This document shows positions 8,811 to 17,088 of a DNA stretch of 64,000 bases, piece after piece. Location: positions 167,296 to 231,295 of the forward strand of contig NZ_MIKC01000034.1 of NCBI RefSeq assembly GCF_001730315.1, in the 5' to 3' direction. Positions within the stretch are counted from its first letter, which is position 1. Each line of letters begins with the position of its first letter. The position numbers and the translations under genes are program-made. A model generated the notes under the pieces. The model was not told the origin of the DNA and made no database searches. It saw nothing but the letters and a program-made list of their open reading frames with translations. The stretch comes from Enterococcus ureilyticus (GTDB taxonomy: Bacteria; Bacillota; Bacilli; Lactobacillales; Enterococcaceae).

Positions 8811-9040
8811 AAAAAAATCGATGAAAGAACGAGTAGATTTCAAACTGATCGTAGAAGAGAAAGTTGCCTTGGCTGAAAGCAACTTCGTTAGAGAGATCGA
8901 AAGACATTCTGGAGATGAACGGAGGAAAAGCCGTTCCGTTACGAGCGTTAATCGTTAGAGGAAAGAGCAATCTTTCGAACTTAGGTGGTACCGCGTGTGT
9001 CTATTCACTCGCCCTTGTATTTATACAAGGGCGATTTTTT
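8811..9040 (+). promoter_or_regulatory. T-box leader with Asp (GAC) specifier, controlling hisS-aspS
   Basis: Stem I can be folded on the canonical T-box plan: AATC, the GATGA bulge, AGAA (8826-8829), the AGTA loop-E strand (8832-8835), an AGAGAA bulge, a terminal hairpin AGTTGC..GCAACT, then back to GAC (8903-8905), A, TTCT (8907-8910) pairing with AGAA, GGA and GAT. The specifier codon is therefore GAC (Asp), with the required purine after it. GAACGG..CCGTTC forms stem III. The T-box sequence AGGTGGTACCGCG is at 8983-8995, and the terminator CGCCCTTGTAT..ATACAAGGGCG plus a T run is at 9010-9040. Uncharged tRNA-Asp should favour read-through into hisS-aspS. Confidence 0.9.
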
Positions 9041-9050
9041 GTTGTGAATC

Positions 9051-9422
9051 ACCCCGATTGGCTCTGCCAGAGTGGATGATGAACAATACTTGGCGAACGA
9101 AGTGAGCGAAGTTACCATACTAGAGAATCACCCAATTCCTGAGACAGAAGAAGTGCAGACGATAGTTTGATTTGATTATTAGGTCCGAAAGTACCCCGAT
9201 TGGCTCTGCCAGAGTGGATGATGAACAATACTTGGCGAACGAAGTGAGCGAAGTTACCATACTAGAGAATCACCCAATTCCTGAGACAGAAGAAGAAGTG
9301 CAGACGATAGTTTGATTTGATTATTAGGTCCGAAAGTACCCCGATTGGCTCTGCCAGAGTGGATGATGAACAATACTTGGCGAGCGAAGTGAGCGAAGTT
9401 ACCATACTAGAGAATCACCCAA
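9051..9422. repeat. Tandem repeats of 142-145 bp between the T-box and hisS
   Basis: Three copies start at 9051, 9193 and 9338, each beginning ACCCCGATTGGCTCTGCC. Copies 1 and 2 are full (142 and 145 bp; copy 2 has one extra GAA in a GAAGAAGAAG stretch) and copy 3 stops after about 85 bp. Only a few bases differ between copies. Each holds a CTCTG-CCAGAG mini-hairpin and GCGAACGAAGTGAGCGAAG. No reading frame of note is present. A more diverged relative is at about 45,800-45,860. Confidence 0.9.
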
Positions 9423-9548
9423 AGCCATGATCCAAACCAACAGCTGAACAATCGTTAAAAAATTCAATCAGCTCTAAAGTGAATTCAAACCAACCAACCT
9501 TTACCAAAATAAAGTACAAACAATGAACAATAACTAGGAGATGAAACA

Positions 9549-10847
9549 ATGAGTTATCAAAAACCAAAAGGAACCAATGACTTATTACCGGGAACGTCAG
9601 AAAAGTGGCAATTTGTTGAAGAAACAGCTCGTTTGATTTTTCGTGACTATCAGTATGAAGAAATCCGTACCCCTATTTTTGAACATTACGAAGTAATTTC
9701 TCGCAGTGTAGGGGATACGACAGATATTGTTTCAAAAGAAATGTATGATTTTTACGATAAAGGCGATCGTCATGTGACATTGCGTCCAGAAGGAACAGCC
9801 CCGATCGTTCGTTCTTTTGTCGAAAATAAATTGTTCGGACCTGAATTTTCGAAACCTTATAAAACCTACTATATGGGACCAATGTTTCGCTATGAGCGCC
9901 CACAAGCAGGACGTTTGAGACAATTTCACCAAATCGGTGCTGAAGCTTTTGGCAGTGTGAACCCAGCGGTGGATGTTGAAAGTATGGCGATGGCCTTAGA
10001 CTTTTTCAAACAATTAGGAATCAATCAAATTCGTTTAGTGATCAACACTTTAGGAGATAAAGAGACAAGAGCTGCATATCGCCAAGCATTGATCGACTAT
10101 TTAGAACCAAAAGTAGCTAAATTAAGCGAAGATTCAAAACGTCGTTTACATGAAAATCCTTTACGTGTGTTAGACAGTAAAGATAAAAAAGATCAAGCAA
10201 TCGTAGCTGATGCACCATCGATTTTGGATTATTTAAGCTCGGAGTCAAAAGAACATTTTGACACTGTCAAAACGATGCTGAACGAATTGAATATTCCATT
10301 TGAAGTGGATAGCAATATGGTAAGAGGATTAGATTATTACACAAACACAATTTTCGAAGTGATGAGTGAAGCACCAGGTATGGGCGCACAAGCGACGATT
10401 TGCGCTGGTGGTCGTTATGATGGATTAGTTGAGGAACTTGGTGGACCAACAACACCTGGCTTTGGGTTTGCAATGGGCATTGAACGTGTCTTGATTACGA
10501 TGGAAGCAGAAGGCGTTGCGGTTCCAGTGATCAATGAAATCGATGCTTATGTTGTTGGAATCGGTGAGCAAACAAATGTAGAAACACTAAAACTGGTTCA
10601 AGCAATTCGTAATTTTGGCTTTTCAGCTGATCGTGATTTTATGGATCGAAAAGCAAAAGCTCAATTTAAAACAGCGGCTAAATTAAATGCTAAACTTGCT
10701 CTGACTTTAGGTGAAACTGAATTAGCTGAAGGCATTGTAAATGTAAAATCAATGGCTAGCCGTCAGGAAAAAGCATTCCCACTATCAGATATTTATGAAC
10801 GATTCGATGAAATCTATGATGAAATGATGACAGTGATGTTTGATTAA
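9549..10847 (+). CDS. hisS: Histidyl-tRNA synthetase
   Basis: HisRS charges tRNA-His in the cytoplasm. The 432-residue class II synthetase shows motif 2 in [20 protein letters not shown], the histidine-binding [12 protein letters not shown], and motif 3 in [12 protein letters not shown], followed by a C-terminal anticodon-binding domain. AGGAGATG lies just before the ATG. It forms an operon with aspS, 33 bases downstream, behind the Asp T-box. The untranslated leader between the T-box terminator and this start is about 500 bases long because of the tandem repeats. Confidence 0.97.
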   Translation: MSYQKPKGTNDLLPGTSEKWQFVEETARLIFRDYQYEEIRTPIFEHYEVISRSVGDTTDIVSKEMYDFYDKGDRHVTLRPEGTAPIVRSFVENKLFGPEFSKPYKTYYMGPMFRYERPQAGRLRQFHQIGAEAFGSVNPAVDVESMAMALDFFKQLGINQIRLVINTLGDKETRAAYRQALIDYLEPKVAKLSEDSKRRLHENPLRVLDSKDKKDQAIVADAPSILDYLSSESKEHFDTVKTMLNELNIPFEVDSNMVRGLDYYTNTIFEVMSEAPGMGAQATICAGGRYDGLVEELGGPTTPGFGFAMGIERVLITMEAEGVAVPVINEIDAYVVGIGEQTNVETLKLVQAIRNFGFSADRDFMDRKAKAQFKTAAKLNAKLALTLGETELAEGIVNVKSMASRQEKAFPLSDIYERFDEIYDEMMTVMFD

Positions 10848-10880
10848 ATAAAAGTAAAAAATGAAGAGGAGTAATCATCA

Positions 10881-12650
10881 ATGGCAAAAAGAACAGTATA
10901 CTGCGGAGAAGTTTCAGCAGATTTAGTAGGACAGATCATCACATTAAAAGGCTGGGTGCAAAAGCGCCGTGATTTAGGAGGGGTCATTTTTATCGATTTA
11001 CGTGACCGTGAAGGAATCGCTCAAGTCGTTTTTAACCCTGCGCATTCAAAAGAAGCATGGGAAATTGCAGACAAATGTCGTAGTGAGTATGTGATCGAAA
11101 TTACAGGCGAGCTGACTTATCGCGACAAAGAAGCGGTCAACCCTAAAATGAAAACAGGCGAATTTGAAATAATGGCAACAGATATCACAATTTTGAATAC
11201 AGCTAAAACACCACCGTTTTTAATTGAAGATGAAAATAATGTCGGCGATGAAATTCGTATGAAATATCGTTATCTAGATTTACGTCGTCCAAAAATGACA
11301 GCAAATTTAAAATTACGTCATGAAATAACGAAATCGATCCGTCATTATCTAGACAATACCGATTTTATCGATATTGAAACACCTTATTTTGGTAAATCAA
11401 CACCAGAAGGGGCACGCGATTATTTAGTTCCTTCACGAGTTCATGCAGGTCATTTTTATGCATTGCCGCAATCACCACAAATTTTTAAACAATTATTAAT
11501 GAATGCTGGTTTTGATCGATATTATCAAATTGTTCGTTGCTTCCGTGATGAAGATCTACGTGGTGACCGTCAACCTGAATTTACTCAAATCGATATGGAA
11601 ACAACGTTCTTAACACCAGAAGAAATCCAAACGATGACAGAAGAAATGTTAGCGAAAGTGATGCGTGATACAAAAGGGATCGAAGTAACAGTACCTTTCC
11701 CTCGTATCAGCTACGATGAAGCAATGGCACGTTATGGAAGTGATAAACCAGATACACGTTTTGAGATGGAATTGATCGATATCGCAGATGTCGTAAAAGA
11801 TGTTGACTTCAAAGTGTTCCAAATGGCTTTAGAAAATGGTGGACAAGTCAAAGCGCTAAATGCTAAAGGGGCGGCCGATAAATATTCAAGAAAAGATATG
11901 GATAATTTAGGTACGTATGTTAGCCAATTTGGTGCCAAAGGTTTAGCTTGGTTAAAAGTTGAAGAAGATGGACTAAAAGGACCGATTGCGAAATTCTTGA
12001 CAGAAGTTTCTGATGATTTGATCAAAGCAACGAATGCAGAAGTTGGTGATATCTTAATGTTTGGAGCGGATAAACCAGAAGTGGTTGCAGCAGCTTTAGG
12101 GGCGATTCGTTCTCGATTAGGGAAAGAATTAGGCTTGATTGATGAGTCTAAATTCAACTTCTTATGGGTCGTTGATTGGCCATTGTTTGAATATGACGAA
12201 GAAGCTGGCCGCTATGTTTCTGCTCACCATCCATTCACGCAGCCAAAAGAATCTGATATCGAATTACTTTCGACAAATCCAGCAAAAGTCTATGCCGAAG
12301 CTTATGATATTGTCTTGAATGGTTATGAGCTAGGTGGAGGTTCATTACGGATCCACAAGCGCGACCTGCAAGAAAAAATGTTTGAAACTTTAGGCTTTAC
12401 GAAAGAATCCGCACAAGAGCAATTTGGGTTTTTATTGGATGCTTTAGATTATGGATTCCCTCCACACGGTGGAATTGCTTTAGGATTAGACCGTTTAGTG
12501 ATGTTATTAGCTGGCGAAAATAATATCCGTGAAGTAATTGCTTTCCCTAAAAATGGAAAAGCTGCAGACCCAATGACAAATGCGCCAAGCGTGGTGTCAC
12601 CATTACAATTATTTGAATTAAACATTGATGTAACAGCAATCGATGAATAA
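10881..12650 (+). CDS. aspS: Aspartyl-tRNA synthetase
   Basis: AspRS charges tRNA-Asp. The 589-residue bacterial-type enzyme has an N-terminal OB-fold anticodon domain ([20 protein letters not shown]), class II motif 2 in [18 protein letters not shown], the bacterial GAD insertion domain in the middle, and motif 3 in [22 protein letters not shown] precedes the ATG. It is the second gene of the T-box operon, matching the GAC specifier, and a terminator follows. Confidence 0.97.
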   Translation: MAKRTVYCGEVSADLVGQIITLKGWVQKRRDLGGVIFIDLRDREGIAQVVFNPAHSKEAWEIADKCRSEYVIEITGELTYRDKEAVNPKMKTGEFEIMATDITILNTAKTPPFLIEDENNVGDEIRMKYRYLDLRRPKMTANLKLRHEITKSIRHYLDNTDFIDIETPYFGKSTPEGARDYLVPSRVHAGHFYALPQSPQIFKQLLMNAGFDRYYQIVRCFRDEDLRGDRQPEFTQIDMETTFLTPEEIQTMTEEMLAKVMRDTKGIEVTVPFPRISYDEAMARYGSDKPDTRFEMELIDIADVVKDVDFKVFQMALENGGQVKALNAKGAADKYSRKDMDNLGTYVSQFGAKGLAWLKVEEDGLKGPIAKFLTEVSDDLIKATNAEVGDILMFGADKPEVVAAALGAIRSRLGKELGLIDESKFNFLWVVDWPLFEYDEEAGRYVSAHHPFTQPKESDIELLSTNPAKVYAEAYDIVLNGYELGGGSLRIHKRDLQEKMFETLGFTKESAQEQFGFLLDALDYGFPPHGGIALGLDRLVMLLAGENNIREVIAFPKNGKAADPMTNAPSVVSPLQLFELNIDVTAIDE

Positions 12651-12674
12651 CGATTGACTTAGTCAAGATAAAAC

Positions 12675-12717
12675 AAGTTTTCAGTAAACTACGTTAGTTT
12701 ATTGGAAACTTTTTTTA
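12675..12717 (+). terminator. Terminator of the hisS-aspS operon
   Basis: AAGTTTTC.GTAAACT pairs with AGTTTATTGGAAACTT and is followed by a T run. Confidence 0.8.
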
Positions 12718-12744
12718 CGTTTTTATCAACAAACAAAATAGTCC

Positions 12745-12773
12745 TTTCAATAAAAAGGCTGTTCCTCTATACT
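12745..12773 (+). promoter_or_regulatory. Promoter of the Asp-box protein gene
   Basis: TTTCAA at 12745 and TATACT at 12768 are separated by 17 bases, about 35 bases before the start codon. Confidence 0.6.
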
Positions 12774-12806
12774 TTAACTAGTAGACGGATTAAAGGGGTG
12801 AGTAAA

Positions 12807-13724
12807 TTGAAGAACAAGAATCGGGCGTTTTTTTTGACTATTATTGTTGTATTATCGAGTTTTACAGCATTATTTTTTTACGTGAGCAGACCAACAAGTA
12901 TTGAAACATATAATAAGGAAATCAACGAGCTAGAAGACGCAATACAAAGCGAGAAAAAAGAGGAAGCGGAGCCGCCAAAAGAGCCAACGCAAAAACAGAC
13001 GGATGTATTAATCAAGGGTGAAAAGGTATATGTTACGTATGATTCGGGCGAGAATTGGGTAGAAGTTCCTGAGCGTTTAGAAGAGATTCAATTTGGTGAG
13101 TATACCCCTTCTTATGAGAACGGTTTGATGGAGCAAAGCTATTTTATAACAAAAGAAAATACGTCATTCCTCTATGAAAATCTAGGCTTAAAGCTTCTTC
13201 AAACGGTCGATCAAGGAAAAACATGGCAAAAATATGATATTTCCCAAGAAAATGCAGGTATTCGTTTTCGAAAAATCGCTTTTTTAAGTAAGGATTTTGG
13301 CTATGTGATTTATTCTGGGGGTCGCGTTGTTCGTCAAGAAGGAACGGTAGCGTATTTGACACAAGATGGTGGAAAAACGTGGGAGGAGACCGCAGGTATC
13401 GATCAAACGTCATTAATCCAAGACGGCGGTTTTATTGATGAAAGAACAGGCTTCTTATCTTTTGGAACAGCAGCACCTAATCTACGCATTACGAAAGATG
13501 GAGGAGCTAGCTGGCAAGCTGCGACAATTCAGGTGCCTGAAAAGTATAAAGCTATTTTTTTAGTCGCTGAAATGCCCTATAAAGTTGGAGAACAATTAGA
13601 GGTTTTACTAAATCAAGGAGAAGTCGGTGATTATCAAGGTGGTTTAGTAAAAGGAAAATTTATTTCAAAAGATAATGGAGAAAATTGGGTATTTGATCGT
13701 GAGGTAGAACCAGATGGAGAGTAA
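12807..13724 (+). CDS. Membrane-anchored Asp-box (BNR) repeat protein
   Basis: This 305-residue protein has one N-terminal membrane segment (AFFLTIIVVLSSFTALFFYV), a Glu/Lys-rich linker, then a domain with at least five Asp-box motifs of the form S/T-x-D-x-G-x-x-W: YDSGENW, VDQGKTW, QDGGKTW, KDGGASW and KDNGENW. Such boxes mark beta-propeller folds (sialidase, Vps10, photosystem assembly factors). No sialidase active-site residues are evident, so a binding role outside the membrane is more likely than catalysis. The start is a TTG at 12807, with AAAGGGG at the right distance; an in-frame GTG at 12798 overlaps that site. Its end overlaps the next gene by 11 bases. Confidence 0.75.
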   Translation: MKNKNRAFFLTIIVVLSSFTALFFYVSRPTSIETYNKEINELEDAIQSEKKEEAEPPKEPTQKQTDVLIKGEKVYVTYDSGENWVEVPERLEEIQFGEYTPSYENGLMEQSYFITKENTSFLYENLGLKLLQTVDQGKTWQKYDISQENAGIRFRKIAFLSKDFGYVIYSGGRVVRQEGTVAYLTQDGGKTWEETAGIDQTSLIQDGGFIDERTGFLSFGTAAPNLRITKDGGASWQAATIQVPEKYKAIFLVAEMPYKVGEQLEVLLNQGEVGDYQGGLVKGKFISKDNGENWVFDREVEPDGE

Positions 13725-14583
13725 AAAAAGAATAAAAAAAATTAGTGGGATCATCTTTTTGATTTTGACTATATTGTGTCTGCTGTTTTTAGGCGGTTTT
13801 GTACTTGTGTCTTCGAAAGGGATCGAATTAATAAGTGATTGGTTTTTGCTTGCTGCAATAATAGGTAGTTTTCTATTTTTAGGTTTGACGCTATTATGTC
13901 TAATGGATCTGGATAAAAAAAGAAAAATCTATATAATTTTGCTCCAAATTGCGGCAATCATCACAGTGAGTGCTCTTTTCAGTTTTGTAAAGCCGAAAGA
14001 AAAAGCGATAATAAGTCTTTCACCTGATGCAAAACATGTTTTTTTAGTCAAAGAAACGAGTGACGATCAAGGAGTGTATTACTTCAATAATTACTACCTG
14101 ATTTTAGCTCGCTTAAAAGAAAAACTCCCTACTAATGGGATCACTGATTATCGCTTAACTTGGCTAACCAATGAGACGTGTGTACTGACTTATCGTTCAA
14201 AAGATCAAGCGGTCCATCAATATATTGGAACCTACGGTGGACGAAAGATAGCCTATTCTTACGTTTTATCAGCTCTGATAGGTGTTTGGGAATCGAAAGA
14301 TGGAGATACCAGTCTAACATCTAGTGCTTCTGAAGGAATTGTTATCCAAGAGGTTGGGGAGAGAGAAAAATATTCATTCGAACAAACCGTGCAATTTGGT
14401 ACAACAGCATTGACGATAAACGATGATACGAATGCGCGTTGGTCGATTAGTTTAGATTCAGAAAACAAGTATGATGAATATGGGGATATCGTCCAAAATG
14501 CTCAGACAAAAATTATTTTATTAAAAGCAGGATTTGATGACCCACAAAAAATCGAGCTATATTTTAAGCGATCAAGTGAATAA
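13714..14583 (+). CDS. Membrane protein with three N-terminal helices and an outer domain
   Basis: I do not recognise the family. The 289-residue protein has a Lys-rich N-terminus, three hydrophobic segments (about residues 10-32, 43-64 and 71-91), then about 195 residues that are probably extracellular, starting SLSPDAKHVFLVKE and including TYGGRKIAYSY. It overlaps the end of the Asp-box protein gene, with GAGGT 8 bases before its ATG, so the two are translated together and may form one envelope complex. A terminator follows. Confidence 0.7.
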   Translation: MESKKRIKKISGIIFLILTILCLLFLGGFVLVSSKGIELISDWFLLAAIIGSFLFLGLTLLCLMDLDKKRKIYIILLQIAAIITVSALFSFVKPKEKAIISLSPDAKHVFLVKETSDDQGVYYFNNYYLILARLKEKLPTNGITDYRLTWLTNETCVLTYRSKDQAVHQYIGTYGGRKIAYSYVLSALIGVWESKDGDTSLTSSASEGIVIQEVGEREKYSFEQTVQFGTTALTINDDTNARWSISLDSENKYDEYGDIVQNAQTKIILLKAGFDDPQKIELYFKRSSE

Positions 14584-14589
14584 AAAATG

Positions 14590-14622
14590 GGGAGTACTGC
14601 ATCTAGGCATTGCTCCTTTTTT
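14590..14622 (+). terminator. Terminator after the Asp-box/membrane protein pair
   Basis: GGAG..TGC pairs with GCA..CTCC around a short loop and runs into six T. Confidence 0.5.
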
Positions 14623-14883
14623 CAGCTCAGGTGAAACTGTAGAAATCAATGAAAGGGTTCAACTTTTGAATTTTAGTAGTAGCAAATTATCAGTATCACT
14701 AATACTCATAATAATACCTTAGTCAAACGCTTTATGATTAATAGCTCTCATTTATATCAAGACTCAAAACCTGACCTATAATGCTGCGTTAGCCTCACAG
14801 CTTTCAACTGCGGCTCTAATTGAACACTTGATTGCTTTTTGTTTCAACAAGGGATAAGTCCATTTCATTCTGAGTACGAAGAG
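14623..14883. other. Intergenic stretch without visible genes
   Basis: I see no gene with a ribosome binding site and no strong hairpin here. The control region of the ankyrin lipoprotein begins at its right end. Confidence 0.5.
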
Positions 14884-14927
14884 TGTTTATAGTTTGTTTA
14901 TATTTATGTTCTATACTAAATATAAAC
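14884..14927 (+). promoter_or_regulatory. Direct and inverted repeats over the ankyrin lipoprotein promoter
   Basis: TGTTTATA occurs at 14884 and 14895, 11 bases apart, the spacing bound by OmpR-family dimers. GTTTATATTTA (14896-14906) and TAAATATAAAC (14917-14927) form a perfect 11-base inverted repeat flanking a TATACT -10 (14912-14917). The 19-base TGTTTATANTTTGTTTATA block recurs at 26886. Confidence 0.6.
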
Positions 14928-14947
14928 ACTGCTAAAGGAGAATAATC

Positions 14948-15745
14948 ATGAATAAGAAAAAAATTTTGTTAGAGATAGCATTGCTCGCTTCATTTTTACT
15001 TATTTTTTCAGCCTGCCACTCTAAAAAAAATGATACAAATCACTCAATAAAGGAGAGTACAAGCATGACTACGGATAAAAATAATACCAAGCAATCAAAT
15101 GAATCCAAAGAATCAAACACAATGAACACAGTAAAAGCAGCTAGCCAATCATTTCCAGCCGGTACATTAATACAGGCTGTAAATAATAATGATTTTGCAC
15201 AAGTCCAAGCCATACTAGTAGATGAAAACTATTCGATCGATGAAGTCAATGCACAAGGTGAAACACCTCTTTTGATCGCAACACATCAAAACTTCATCGG
15301 AATCGCAAAACAGTTGATTGATGCGGGAGCCGATATTAACGTGCAAGATCATATTTCGGATAGTCCATACCTTTATGCAGGAGCCCAAGGAAAAACCGAA
15401 ATTCTGACTTGTATGCTAGAAAAACAAGTACCAAATCAGCAAAAAGTGAATCGTTTCGGAGGAAATGCACTGATTCCAGCGGCTGAAAAAGGACATCTTG
15501 AAAATGTGAAGCTATTATTAAAAGATGGCCGAGTAGCAATCAATCATCAAAATAATTACGGGTATACAGCCTTGATAGAAGCTGTTGCATTGAGAGATGG
15601 TTCTGAAATCTATCAACAAATCGTTGACGTTTTATTGGAAAGTGGAGCTGACAAAACGTTGAAAGATAATACTGGACGGACAGCTGAGGATTATGCTAGA
15701 AGTTTAGGCTACACTGAGATGTTGAATAGCCTAAATGCCTATTGA
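14948..15745 (+). CDS. Ankyrin-repeat lipoprotein
   Basis: This 265-residue protein has a lipoprotein signal with lipobox FSAC (Cys23), a Ser/Asn/Lys-rich linker to about residue 65, and then four to five ankyrin repeats to the end, recognisable from GETPLLIATHQNFIGIAKQL, GADINVQD, GYTALIEAVA and SGADKTLKDNTGRTA. Ankyrin repeats mediate protein binding; here they would sit on the outside of the membrane. AAAGGAG lies 7 bases before the ATG. It is transcribed alone from a promoter with direct and inverted repeats. No enzymatic motif is present. Confidence 0.88.
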   Translation: MNKKKILLEIALLASFLLIFSACHSKKNDTNHSIKESTSMTTDKNNTKQSNESKESNTMNTVKAASQSFPAGTLIQAVNNNDFAQVQAILVDENYSIDEVNAQGETPLLIATHQNFIGIAKQLIDAGADINVQDHISDSPYLYAGAQGKTEILTCMLEKQVPNQQKVNRFGGNALIPAAEKGHLENVKLLLKDGRVAINHQNNYGYTALIEAVALRDGSEIYQQIVDVLLESGADKTLKDNTGRTAEDYARSLGYTEMLNSLNAY

Positions 15746-15880
15746 AATCGAATTATTTAGAGGCTTGATCATTGCGATGATTAAGTATTTTCTGCTATTC
15801 TGAAGATTGTCCTTTTTTTCCGAACCCAAAGCACGTATAATGAGAACCAAATGAATCAAATAAAGTGAGGCTGCTCCTAC

Positions 15881-16756
15881 ATGAAAAAATTCTTTGAAAG
15901 TTTACCCGTCCATGATTACACGACCAAACTTTCCGTGTCGATTGTCTATGCAATCTTGGCATCGGTTGCGATGAACTTCTTTTATCAACCAGGAAATATC
16001 TATTCCAGCGGGATTACTGGACTTGCGCAAATATTAACGACTTTATCTACGAATATTGTTGGGTTTAAAGTGCCGGTCTCGATCACATTATATGCGTTGA
16101 ATATTCCGTTATTTTTTGTTGCTTGGCGTAAAATCGGGAAAAAATTTACAATTTTCACCTTTTTGACGGTGACTCTAACTTCAATCTTTATGCAGATCGT
16201 ACCGCAAACAAGTTTGTCTAATGATCCAATTATCTGTGCAATTTTCGGTGGTGCAGTGATGGGTTCTGGTATTGGTTTTGCGTTGAAAAATGGTCTTTCT
16301 TCGGGGGGGTTGGATATTTTTAGTATCACGATTCGTAAGAAAACTGGACGTTCTGTGGGGTCGATTTCAATGTATTTTAATGGGCTGATTATCTTTGTTG
16401 CAGGTTATTTATTTGGTTGGCAGTATATGTTTTACAGCGCATTGTCGATTTTTGTGAGTGGGAAAGTGACAGATGCTGTTTATACGAAGCAAAAGAAAAT
16501 GCAAGTCATGATCATTACCAAAAATCCAGATGCTGTGATCGATGGAATCCAACAAAAAATGAGACGAGGAATCACAATCATTCATGAAGCAGAAGGTGCG
16601 TATCGTCATGATAAACAGACATTATTGTTAACGGTTGTGACTCGTTTTGAATTGCCATCATTGGAAGCTGCGATGAAAGAGTCTGATCCGTCTGCTTTTG
16701 TGAGTATTTCGGATAATGTCAAAATTCTTGGTCGTTTTTATGAAGAGGATTTATAA
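15881..16756 (+). CDS. YitT-family membrane protein
   Basis: This 291-residue protein has five to six hydrophobic helices in its first two-thirds (for example VSIVYAILASVAMNFFY and GGAVMGSGIGFALKNGLSSG) and a C-terminal cytoplasmic DUF2179 domain of about 80 residues (KKMQVMIITKNPDAVIDGI). This is the YitT/DUF161 layout. The function of the family is not settled. It is a single gene with its own terminator. A TATAAT lies at 15836. Confidence 0.85.
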   Translation: MKKFFESLPVHDYTTKLSVSIVYAILASVAMNFFYQPGNIYSSGITGLAQILTTLSTNIVGFKVPVSITLYALNIPLFFVAWRKIGKKFTIFTFLTVTLTSIFMQIVPQTSLSNDPIICAIFGGAVMGSGIGFALKNGLSSGGLDIFSITIRKKTGRSVGSISMYFNGLIIFVAGYLFGWQYMFYSALSIFVSGKVTDAVYTKQKKMQVMIITKNPDAVIDGIQQKMRRGITIIHEAEGAYRHDKQTLLLTVVTRFELPSLEAAMKESDPSAFVSISDNVKILGRFYEEDL

Positions 16757-16772
16757 TGTGTAATAGGAAGCT

Positions 16773-16801
16773 AAAAAATCCAGCATAATAGCTGGATTTT
16801 C
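16773..16801 (+). terminator. Terminator after the YitT-family gene
   Basis: AAAATCCAGC-ATAATA-GCTGGATTTT followed by a short T-rich run. Confidence 0.85.
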
Positions 16802-16917
16802 TTATTCGCTTTGAATTTTTTAACAAGAATTTTAAAATACAAGTGATTCAAAAGAGGCATCTTGCATAATGAATTTCAAAGAGGAGATAGCGAATTTCAA
16901 AAAATAATCTCTTTTTC

Positions 16918-16946
16918 TTGAAAAAAGCAATGAAAACTGTTAGACT
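16918..16946 (+). promoter_or_regulatory. Promoter of cggR and the glycolytic operon
   Basis: TTGAAA (16918-16923) and TAGACT (16941-16946) are exactly 17 bases apart. The predicted transcript starts about 135 bases before the cggR start codon, upstream of the operator repeats. Confidence 0.75.
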
Positions 16947-16962
16947 ATGTGTATAAGATTGA

Positions 16963-17071
16963 GGGACGCTTTTAAGACTGTTAAAGAATTTAACATTGAA
17001 AAAGAAGAACGCCAATCCTATTTTTTTAAAGTTCATAGGTCGTTTTAAGTCTTACTTGGACGTTTTTAGAC
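16963..17071 (+). promoter_or_regulatory. CggR-type operator repeats in the cggR leader
   Basis: GGTCGTTTTAAGTC (17038-17051) and GGACGTTTTTAGAC (17058-17071) repeat with a 20-base period; a third copy, GGGACGCTTTTAAGAC, is at 16963-16978. The pattern resembles what I recall of the Bacillus subtilis CggR operator: direct GGGAC-type repeats about 20 bases apart, located between promoter and gene. Binding here would block transcription already started. Confidence 0.65.
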
Positions 17072-17088
17072 CAACGAAGGAGCGCATC

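Noticed and set aside
8864..9079. 71-codon frame inside the T-box leader
   Set aside because: It covers stem III, the T-box sequence and the terminator, which account for the sequence conservation.
9051..9422. Tandem repeats considered as a CRISPR array
   Set aside because: The whole 142-bp unit is repeated without unique spacers, and there are no cas genes.
11732..12157. 141-codon minus-strand frame inside aspS
   Set aside because: Antisense to the conserved GAD domain of AspRS; no ribosome binding site and no recognisable motif.
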